Positions 7,276 through 14,372 of a stretch of 64,000 bases of DNA are shown here, in pieces (position 1 is the stretch's first letter; each line of letters begins with the position of its first letter). The translations under genes and the position numbers were made by a program. The notes under the pieces are model-generated. The model was not told the origin of the DNA and did not search any database. It saw nothing but the letters and a program-made list of their open reading frames with translations. The stretch spans positions 9,777-73,776 of the forward strand of contig CAZKKI010000069.1 of NCBI GenBank assembly GCA_964553325.1. Reading direction: 5' to 3'. The stretch is from BMS3ABIN04 sp964553325 (GTDB lineage Bacteria > Bacteroidota > Ignavibacteria > Ignavibacteriales > Melioribacteraceae).

Positions 7276-9144
7276 ATGTTTCGCAAGATAAGCGTAAAAT
7301 TAATAATTGCCGTCAGTCTTACTTCGCTAATAATTATAGGGGTCTTCTCATATTTTAATCTTAAAACTCAAAGCAAGGTATTAACAGACGAAGTTGCCTG
7401 GCACGCAATTCAATTAAGCGAAACAATTAAGAAAAGTATGCATCTCGATATGCTTGCAAATAACCGCGAGCACATGCACAAAATAATCAAAATAATCGGG
7501 AAAGAACCGTGTATAAAAAAGGTAAGAATTTTTAACAAGGAAGGCGAAATAATATATTCGGCCGATACAACGGACATCGGGGAAATGGTGGATGTGGAAG
7601 CGGAAAGCTGCTATAGATGCCATAAAGAAGACGAACCTTTGGAAAGACTAGAACAAAAAGACCGCACGCGCATATACAGATTGCATCCCGATTCAAGTAG
7701 AGTGCTGGGAGTAATCAATCCAATATACAACGAACCCTCATGTTATAATGCCGATTGCCACGAGCATCCGGAAGATCAATCGGTGCTTGGTGTCTTAGAT
7801 ATTACATTATGTTTGAAACGTGCCGATCAAGCATTGGAAAGAAGCGAAGTGTACACGTTCCTTTTTGCGGTTATTTCAATTTTAACAATTGGAATTATCA
7901 TTTCGATTTTTGTGAAAAAATGGATTGATAAACCGGTACAAGAATTAGTTGAGGCAACAAAACGTGTTGCAGTTGGGAATCTGAACCAACCGATTAAATA
8001 CGATAAAAACGACGAACTCGGTATTCTGGCAAAATCGTTTAACAATATGATGAAAAAGCTTTCGGAAATGAGAGTGCAATTGTTTCAATCGGATAAGTTG
8101 GCCTCTTTAGGCAGACTGGCAGCCGGCGTTGCCCACGAGATAAATAATCCCCTTACGGGAGTTTTAACTTACAGTAGTTACTTGCTTAAGCGGACAAAAG
8201 ACAATCCCGAATTACAAAAGGATTTGGAAGTAATCGTTCGGGAAACAAAAAGAAGTCGGGAAATAGTTAAAGGTTTACTCGATTTTGCCAGACAATCGAC
8301 ACCGAAAAAAAACAAATTCGATGTAAATGAAGTGATTGAAAAAGCTATTTCCGTAATTTCCAATCAACTTAAAATACATAAAATTAAATTAATAAAAAAT
8401 TTGAGTCCGTATATTCCGCAAATTACAGGCGATGCAAATCAAATTCAACAAGTGATTTTAAATCTGATTGTAAATGCGATTGATGCCATCGGAGAGAAAA
8501 GCGGTACCATATCAATTACTACGGAAAAAATAAGTCTTGTTCCTTACGGAATCAAGCAAATTAAAAACGCAACTTGTCCTAAAGGACATAATTTGATGGA
8601 TGAAGATCATAAAATCGACGGAATGCCATCCATCAAATTAAGAGCAAAATCTAAAACCAGTGAAGGATTCATTCATTTAGATCCGATTTACGGAAGGCAT
8701 CAACACCATTTCGGAATAGATTTTTCTAAAGAAGAAATCATTCAACTCTACTGTCCGGTTTGCGGAATTTCACTTATCGATGAAAGCGAGGAGTGCCCGG
8801 AATGTATTGCTCCCGTTTATAAAATCATCATCCCTAATCAAGGAACGCTTGTGGGGTGTGCAAAATACGGATGCAAATGGCAAAAATGGGAATATATAGA
8901 TGCGAAGGGCAAACAAGATTATGTTGTAATTAAAGTATCCGATACAGGATGCGGTATACCTGAAAACATCATGGATAAAATTTTCGAACCGTTCTTTACT
9001 ACCAAAGGCCAAAAAGGTACCGGTTTGGGGCTTTCAATCATTTGGGGGATAATAGATAATCATAACGGAAAAATTTCCGTTGCCAGCAAAGTGGGAGAAG
9101 GAACAACATTTACAATTCAACTACCGGCAAACGAATTAAACTAA
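7276..9144 (+). CDS. Membrane sensor histidine kinase with periplasmic heme-binding motifs and Cys-rich ATPase insert
   Basis: A 622-residue kinase. TM1 (about 8-28) and TM2 (about 192-214) enclose a periplasmic domain that contains CYRCH (112-116) and CYNADCH (156-162), a canonical and a CX4CH c-heme motif, so it may carry one or two hemes and sense redox state, NO or O2. Then come HAMP (about 215-270), HisKA with His287 (GVAHEINNPLTG) and a HATPase. Between the N box (ILNLIVNAIDAI) and DTGCGIP (residue 556) lies an insert of about 130 residues with Cys434, 493, 496, 507, 510, 528 and 533, which looks like a zinc ribbon or another metal site. The GTGLGLSI box is intact. The next two genes encode its probable response regulators. 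The combination of heme sensor and cysteine insert is unusual. Confidence 0.9.
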   Translation: MFRKISVKLIIAVSLTSLIIIGVFSYFNLKTQSKVLTDEVAWHAIQLSETIKKSMHLDMLANNREHMHKIIKIIGKEPCIKKVRIFNKEGEIIYSADTTDIGEMVDVEAESCYRCHKEDEPLERLEQKDRTRIYRLHPDSSRVLGVINPIYNEPSCYNADCHEHPEDQSVLGVLDITLCLKRADQALERSEVYTFLFAVISILTIGIIISIFVKKWIDKPVQELVEATKRVAVGNLNQPIKYDKNDELGILAKSFNNMMKKLSEMRVQLFQSDKLASLGRLAAGVAHEINNPLTGVLTYSSYLLKRTKDNPELQKDLEVIVRETKRSREIVKGLLDFARQSTPKKNKFDVNEVIEKAISVISNQLKIHKIKLIKNLSPYIPQITGDANQIQQVILNLIVNAIDAIGEKSGTISITTEKISLVPYGIKQIKNATCPKGHNLMDEDHKIDGMPSIKLRAKSKTSEGFIHLDPIYGRHQHHFGIDFSKEEIIQLYCPVCGISLIDESEECPECIAPVYKIIIPNQGTLVGCAKYGCKWQKWEYIDAKGKQDYVVIKVSDTGCGIPENIMDKIFEPFFTTKGQKGTGLGLSIIWGIIDNHNGKISVASKVGEGTTFTIQLPANELN

Positions 9145-9154
9145 GGTAGATCGG

Positions 9155-9964
9155 ATGAACCCGGGGAAATATAACATATTGATTGTGGACGATGAAGACA
9201 TTATTATCGATGCGGTAATAAAAATTGCCGGAGGAGAAGGTTACTCCGTCGATACTTCGAAATCCGCACCCGCAGCGATAGAAAAAGCAAGGCATAATAT
9301 TTATGATTTAATTATCACCGATATAATGATGCCCGAAATGGACGGTTTTCAATTTATAGAGCATGTTAAAAAATTAAGTATTAAATCTCCGATCGTAGTA
9401 ACAACAGGATACTCCACCGTAGAAATGGCGGTTAAAGCCCTTAGTAAAGGTGCCATAGCTTATCTTTCCAAACCTTTCACTACCGAAGAATTAATCAGTG
9501 TTATTAAAAGAGGAATTGCATTCAAACAAATAGAAGAGGAAATAGAAAAAGAACAGTTTTCTTCCGAGTCACCCCATATAGTTTATGTTCCTTGTCCGCC
9601 TAAATATTACAGGCTTGGATACAGCTCGTGGATTAACATCGGAAACGAAGGATTGGTTTTGGTCGGAGTAACAGATTTATACCTTAAAACAATTGAATCT
9701 GTAACAAATATCGAGTTGATGTCTCCGGAAGAAAATCTAATTCAAGGTAGTTCTTGCGCTTTTATTTCCACAAGCGACGGATGCGTACACCAACTGTTAT
9801 CCCCGCTAAGCGGATTAATAATCGATTCAAACGAACAACTGTTAACCGAACCGTCATTAATCGAAAAAGACCCGTATTTCCGCGGATGGATTTATAAAAT
9901 CATTCCATCTGATTTAGATAACGAACTGAAAAATTTATCTTCTTGTAGCATGGATAGAATTTAA
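9155..9964 (+). CDS. Response regulator fused to a GcvH-like domain (no lipoyl Lys)
   Basis: A 269-residue protein with an N-terminal receiver domain (phospho-acceptor Asp56 in IITDIMMPEMDG, Thr in VTTGYS, Lys in YLSKPF) and a C-terminal domain (about 145-255) that resembles glycine-cleavage H protein, including the LSPLSG turn and a closing WIYKI strand. Glycine occupies the place where H proteins have the lipoylated lysine, so it is unlikely to be an active H protein. There is no DNA-binding output domain. It lies 10 bases after the heme-sensor kinase gene. The GcvH-like module may work by protein contact with the respiratory complex. The receiver call is certain; the role of the second domain is unknown. 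Confidence 0.85.
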   Translation: MNPGKYNILIVDDEDIIIDAVIKIAGGEGYSVDTSKSAPAAIEKARHNIYDLIITDIMMPEMDGFQFIEHVKKLSIKSPIVVTTGYSTVEMAVKALSKGAIAYLSKPFTTEELISVIKRGIAFKQIEEEIEKEQFSSESPHIVYVPCPPKYYRLGYSSWINIGNEGLVLVGVTDLYLKTIESVTNIELMSPEENLIQGSSCAFISTSDGCVHQLLSPLSGLIIDSNEQLLTEPSLIEKDPYFRGWIYKIIPSDLDNELKNLSSCSMDRI

Positions 9965-9983
9965 TAATAAACGGAGTTACGCC

Positions 9984-11141
9984 ATGGCACTATTTATAAT
10001 AGCTTTGATAGTTTTCATAATCGCCGATATAATAATCCGGTTTGCAATAAAACACTTCCAAGAACAAAAGGCTAAAAAACAAAGAGCCGCGGTTCTTGAG
10101 GAAAGTCTGAAATTAGACTTTAGTTCCGAAGCCAAAACGTTAAAACGCGCCGAGGTTGACAATCCTAAGGCAAGGATATTATGCGTGGACGATGAACCTG
10201 TTATTCTGGATAGTTTTAGGAAAATTCTCGTGCTCGATGGTTACTCCGTAGATACGGTAGAAAGCGGAAAAGAAGCATTGTCATTAATCCGAAAGCATCA
10301 TTACGATTTTGTTTTCACAGATTTGAAAATGCCGGAAATGGACGGCGTGGAAGTAACAAAAGCCGTAAAACATTTACGCCCGGATATTGATGTTGTGATT
10401 ATTACGGGATATGCCACCGTCCAATCGGCAGTTGAATGTATGAAATACGGTGCAATGGATTACGTTGAAAAACCTTTCACGGAAGACGAATTAATTGACT
10501 TTGTTAACAGACTGCTTTTGAAGCGGGAAGAAAAAATCAAAAAGCAACTGAAACCACGAGTACAAATTACTCACTTCCCCGATTCAATCGGATTAAAGAC
10601 AAGTGAATTTGCAATTCCGGGCGGAGTGTTCATTTCCGAAAATCATTGTTGGTTGAGCATGGATCCCGACGGAATGGTAAGAGTGGGAATTGATGATTTC
10701 GCCAAAAAATTAATCGGTAAAATCGACGGAATAGAATTTCCGAACCTCGGAATGAAAATAGACAGAGGACAAACTCTTTTCATTATTAAACAAAACAATC
10801 GCACAATACCATTTAAATCTCCTGTCGGCGGAAAGGTTGTACGAAACAACAAAAAATTAATTGAAGATTTAGACATCCTTGAAATTACACCTTACGAGGA
10901 AAATTGGATTTGCACAATAGATGCGGATAACTTGGACGAGGATTTAACTACATTAAAAATCGGTAAATCGGCCGTTAATTTTTACCAAGAAGAAATTGAT
11001 GATTGTATGAAAACAATCGATAATATTTTAGAAAAAGACTCAAAAGAAATTTTGAAAGAAAAAGGATTGTACTTGGGAATCTTGGAGAATCTTAAAAATT
11101 CCGACTGGCAAAAGGTTGTGGAGAAATTCTTCATAAAATAG
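9984..11141 (+). CDS. Membrane-anchored response regulator with GcvH-like output domain (no lipoyl Lys)
   Basis: A 385-residue relative of the preceding gene. Residues 1-22 form a hydrophobic anchor, followed by a receiver domain (about 60-180, Asp113 in FTDLKMPEMDG, ITGYAT, VEKPF), a GcvH-like domain (about 205-325; HCWLSMDPDGMVRVGIDDFA then FKSPVGGKVV) and a charged helical tail. The lipoyl-lysine position is Asn. A receiver held at the membrane and joined to an H-protein fold suggests control of a membrane enzyme rather than of transcription. It is the last gene before a 100-base gap with a strong hairpin, so it may close the first operon. Paralogy with the 9155 gene suggests a tandem duplication with later gain or loss of the anchor. 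Confidence 0.83.
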   Translation: MALFIIALIVFIIADIIIRFAIKHFQEQKAKKQRAAVLEESLKLDFSSEAKTLKRAEVDNPKARILCVDDEPVILDSFRKILVLDGYSVDTVESGKEALSLIRKHHYDFVFTDLKMPEMDGVEVTKAVKHLRPDIDVVIITGYATVQSAVECMKYGAMDYVEKPFTEDELIDFVNRLLLKREEKIKKQLKPRVQITHFPDSIGLKTSEFAIPGGVFISENHCWLSMDPDGMVRVGIDDFAKKLIGKIDGIEFPNLGMKIDRGQTLFIIKQNNRTIPFKSPVGGKVVRNNKKLIEDLDILEITPYEENWICTIDADNLDEDLTTLKIGKSAVNFYQEEIDDCMKTIDNILEKDSKEILKEKGLYLGILENLKNSDWQKVVEKFFIK

Positions 11142-11178
11142 AAGTTCATTGACAATATCAAGAATTATAAATATCTTT

Positions 11179-11220
11179 GAAATAAGATACATTTATCTTT
11201 TATTGAATGTGTCTTATTTC
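11179..11220 (+). terminator. Long AT-rich hairpin between operons
   Basis: A 15-base arm at 11179-11193 (GAAATAAGATACATT) pairs with 11206-11220 (AATGTGTCTTATTTC) with only one G-U pair, across a 12-base loop. It could be a terminator of the upstream operon or an attenuator or operator in the leader of the 23-heme cytochrome gene, which starts at 11242. The lack of a U-run right after the stem argues against a simple intrinsic terminator. Confidence 0.5.
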
Positions 11221-11241
11221 ACTCACTAAAACTAAGAAGAT

Positions 11242-13515
11242 ATGAAAACGGTAGTCTCATATCTTTTATTACTTTTCCTTCCTCTATCCGTTAACGGTCA
11301 ATACTCGAATATATGTTTGGAGTGTCACGGCGATAAAGATCTTCACATAATTAAAAAAGGCAAATACCTTTCGCTTTTTATTGACGAAAGCAAAGTAAGC
11401 GAATCCGTTCATTCAAAATTGGATTGTAACGAGTGCCATAAAAATTACGATCCGTTTAATCTTCCTCATATACCCGTAAGTGAAAAAAAAGAAATCGACT
11501 GCATCGGGTGCCACGAGGAAACAACTGCGGAAATGACCGAACATAGCATTGAAAAGGTTAAGTGTTACGATTGTCATTCGAAACATTATACGCAAAAAGC
11601 AAAAAAACTTCTTACGGTAGAAACCGAATTTTGTTTGTCATGCCACAAAAGAACAACCGCCCGGAATTATTTAAACAGTATCCACTTTGCACCCGTTTCG
11701 GAATCGGAAGAACAAGTGAAATGTTTGGATTGTCACGATAAATTTGCCCACAAAGTTACAACTGCAAAATTTTCCGAAGCAAAACTCCATCAAATATGCG
11801 CCGATTGCCACGAAAGCGTAGTTTTACAATACGAACAAAGTTTACACGGTCAGGCTTTGGCACATGGCAAATTTTTAGCGCCCAATTGTATTACATGCCA
11901 TAACAAACACAATATTCTGGGCAATCAAAATCCGGCGGCAAAAACATTTAAAATGAATGTTCCGAATTTATGCGGACAATGTCATAAGGAAGGAACGAAA
12001 GTTTCGGAACTGAAAGAAATATCGCAACGAAATGTTTTGGCAAATTACTCTCAATCTATACACGGCGAAGGATTATTTAAACGGGGGTTGATTGTAACGG
12101 CTGTATGCAACGATTGCCATAAGTCACATAACATTTTACCGCATCAAAATCCCAAATCTTCAATAAACAGAAACAATATTGCCACCACTTGCCAACAATG
12201 TCACGCTCAAATCGAACAAGTACACGTTAAAGTTATAGAGGGACGGCTTTGGGAAAAGGAACCTCATAAAATTCCCGCTTGCGTCGATTGTCATCAACCT
12301 CATAAAGTAAGACGTGTTGTTTACGAAGAGATTTATACAAACGATTATTGTATGGCTTGCCATCAAGACAGCACGTTACAATACCGGAAAGACGGTGAAC
12401 TTCGTTCATTATATATTGATCTTATCGAGTTCGGAAATTCCGTGCATAAGGATAACGCATGCGTAAAATGTCATTCGAATATCAATGTAAGCAATTCCCC
12501 CGTTTGCAAAAACAGTGGTCCGGTTGATTGCGCTGCTTGTCATGCGGAAACGGTTAACGAGTACCGTTCAAGTAAACACGGAACACTATTAGCCCAAAAC
12601 GACCCCGATGCTCCTTACTGCAACGACTGCCACGGAACGCACAACGTTCTTTCCAAGAACGATTTAACTTCACCCACGTTCAGAACCAACATACCCAAAC
12701 TATGCGGGGATTGCCACAGAGAAGGAGAGAAAGCCGCTCTACGATATAAAGGTGAAAAACATAACATAATAGCAACGTATTCGATGAGTATTCACGGAAA
12801 GGGCTTAATCAAAAGCGGTTTACTTGTTACCGCAACCTGCATTGATTGCCATACAAGTCACCTTGAATTACCGGCGTCGGATCCAAGATCTTCGGTACAC
12901 AAAGATAATATTCCAAATATATGCGCCAAATGTCATCTCGGTGTATTCGCGCAACTGAACCAAAGTGTGCACAGTCCTAATGTTACAAAAACAGAAAAAG
13001 AATTGCCAAGTTGTTACGACTGCCACAAATCCCATGATATCCAACGTGTAGATCAAATGAATTTCCGACAAGGAATTTTAAGCAGATGCGGCAAATGCCA
13101 TGAAGAAGTAACCGAATCGTATTTCGAAACATTTCACGGAAAGGTATCGAAACTCGGAGAAACCAAAGCGGCTAAGTGTTACGATTGCCACGGTTCGCAC
13201 AATATTTTGCCAAAAGACGATCCGAATTCCACTTTAAGTACAGCCAATGCAGTAAAAACATGTGAAAAATGTCATCCCGGATCAAATAAAAATTTTGTCG
13301 GTTATCTTACTCACGCAACCCATTACGACAAAGAAAAATACCCTTATTTGTATTACACGTTTTTGTTTATGACAATTTTATTGGTCGGTACTTTTGCCTT
13401 TTTCTGGTTGCATACTTTATTGTGGTTACCAAGAGCCTTAATCGAAAAGAAACAATTAAAACGTAAAAACATTAGTAATAACGATGAAGAAACAGAAAAC
13501 ATCAAAAATAAATAA
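11242..13515 (+). CDS. 23-heme c-type cytochrome with C-terminal membrane anchor
   Basis: A 757-residue exported multiheme cytochrome: a signal peptide ending near LSVNGQ, 23 CXXCH motifs and no CXXCK, then one membrane helix (about 703-728) and a basic cytoplasmic tail. Internal cassettes recur, of the form S(I/V)HG...C.DCH..H.(I/L)LP..(D/N)P.S followed by (A/I/T)C..CH, which points to growth by duplication. Its first 90 residues match the start of the 16-heme fusion at 14373 (CLECHGD / CMECHGD, then LDCNECH). The cytochrome b gene that follows overlaps its end by 32 bases. Together they reproduce, as two proteins, the design that is fused at 14373, so they probably form a quinol-oxidising bc-type complex at the inner membrane. 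Confidence 0.92.
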   Translation: MKTVVSYLLLLFLPLSVNGQYSNICLECHGDKDLHIIKKGKYLSLFIDESKVSESVHSKLDCNECHKNYDPFNLPHIPVSEKKEIDCIGCHEETTAEMTEHSIEKVKCYDCHSKHYTQKAKKLLTVETEFCLSCHKRTTARNYLNSIHFAPVSESEEQVKCLDCHDKFAHKVTTAKFSEAKLHQICADCHESVVLQYEQSLHGQALAHGKFLAPNCITCHNKHNILGNQNPAAKTFKMNVPNLCGQCHKEGTKVSELKEISQRNVLANYSQSIHGEGLFKRGLIVTAVCNDCHKSHNILPHQNPKSSINRNNIATTCQQCHAQIEQVHVKVIEGRLWEKEPHKIPACVDCHQPHKVRRVVYEEIYTNDYCMACHQDSTLQYRKDGELRSLYIDLIEFGNSVHKDNACVKCHSNINVSNSPVCKNSGPVDCAACHAETVNEYRSSKHGTLLAQNDPDAPYCNDCHGTHNVLSKNDLTSPTFRTNIPKLCGDCHREGEKAALRYKGEKHNIIATYSMSIHGKGLIKSGLLVTATCIDCHTSHLELPASDPRSSVHKDNIPNICAKCHLGVFAQLNQSVHSPNVTKTEKELPSCYDCHKSHDIQRVDQMNFRQGILSRCGKCHEEVTESYFETFHGKVSKLGETKAAKCYDCHGSHNILPKDDPNSTLSTANAVKTCEKCHPGSNKNFVGYLTHATHYDKEKYPYLYYTFLFMTILLVGTFAFFWLHTLLWLPRALIEKKQLKRKNISNNDEETENIKNK

Positions 13516-14350
13516 TAAAAACTCAAACGAATTATACTTCGAGAGATTCGACCCCTTCTCCCGATTCTTGCATGTTTTGGTAATTGTAAGTTTTTTGTCA
13601 CTCGCACTAACAGGTATGACGATAAAGTTTTCCAATGTTGCAATATTCCAAACTATATCCGGATTTCTTGGCGGTTACGAAGTTACAAGTGTGGTTCATC
13701 GCTTTGCGGCATTAATCACGGCCGCTTATTTCTTTATGCATTTAGGTCATTTATACAAAAAATTGAAATCGGGCATAATCAGGTGGAAAGATTTATTTGT
13801 AGGCGAAGATTCCATGGTTCCGAATAAAAACGATTTTATAGAATTTTACCAAACGGTTAAATGGTTTTTCGGTTTAGGACCGCGCCCCCGGTACGGAAGA
13901 TGGACATATTGGGAAAAATTCGACTACTTTGCGGTATTTTGGGGTGTCGCGGTAATCGGTTCGAGCGGTTTACTATTGTGGTTTCCCGAATTCTTTACGA
14001 GTTTGGGAATACCGGGTTGGATGATTAACGTTGCTACAATTGTTCACAGTGACGAAGCACTTTTAGCAACCGGTTTTATTTTTACGGTTCATTTTTTTAA
14101 TACACATTTTCGTCCCGAAAAATTCCCAATGGATACTGTGATTTTTACCGGAGCTATAACTTTGGAAGAATTAAAAGAAGAAAGACCCAGACAGTACGAA
14201 TACCTTTTAAAAAATAACGAACTTGATAAGCATTTAACGGATGCACCTTCTCCCAAACTGCTGAGAGCAGCGAAAATATTCGGATTCATTGCTTTATCAA
14301 TCGGTATTATGCTTGTGATTTTAAGTATTTACTCTCTACTTTTCTTGTAA
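13484..14350 (+). CDS. Cytochrome b subunit, formate dehydrogenase/thiosulfate reductase gamma type
   Basis: A 288-residue membrane protein with about five hydrophobic helices (starting at RFLHVLVIVSFLSLALTGM) and histidines in helices and loops suited to ligate b hemes (RFLHV, VVHRFAA, FFMHLGHLY, IVHSDEALLA, FTVHFF). It belongs to the diheme cytochrome b family that oxidises quinol for formate dehydrogenase, hydrogenase and thiosulfate reductase. It starts inside the end of the 23-heme gene, which suggests coupled translation. It aligns in layout with the C-terminal part of the 844-residue fusion downstream (shared pattern F-LKYPNSWWS versus IKFSNVAIF and WE-FDYFAVFWG versus EKAEYWALIWG). 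Confidence 0.88.
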   Translation: MKKQKTSKINNKNSNELYFERFDPFSRFLHVLVIVSFLSLALTGMTIKFSNVAIFQTISGFLGGYEVTSVVHRFAALITAAYFFMHLGHLYKKLKSGIIRWKDLFVGEDSMVPNKNDFIEFYQTVKWFFGLGPRPRYGRWTYWEKFDYFAVFWGVAVIGSSGLLLWFPEFFTSLGIPGWMINVATIVHSDEALLATGFIFTVHFFNTHFRPEKFPMDTVIFTGAITLEELKEERPRQYEYLLKNNELDKHLTDAPSPKLLRAAKIFGFIALSIGIMLVILSIYSLLFL

Positions 14351-14372
14351 AATTATTTGAAAGGAATGCAAG

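Noticed and set aside
8575..8589. CPKGH in the kinase insert as a heme motif
   Set aside because: It lacks the second cysteine of CXXCH and lies in the cytoplasmic half, where c-type heme is not attached.
9155..11141. Glycine cleavage H protein activity for the two GcvH-like regulators
   Set aside because: Neither has a lysine at the lipoylation position, both are fused to receivers, and no gcvT or gcvP gene is nearby.
11149..11161. TTGACAATATCAA as an FNR-type box before the 23-heme gene
   Set aside because: The half-sites are one base too close (TTGA-N5-TCAA instead of N6), so it does not fit the family palindrome.
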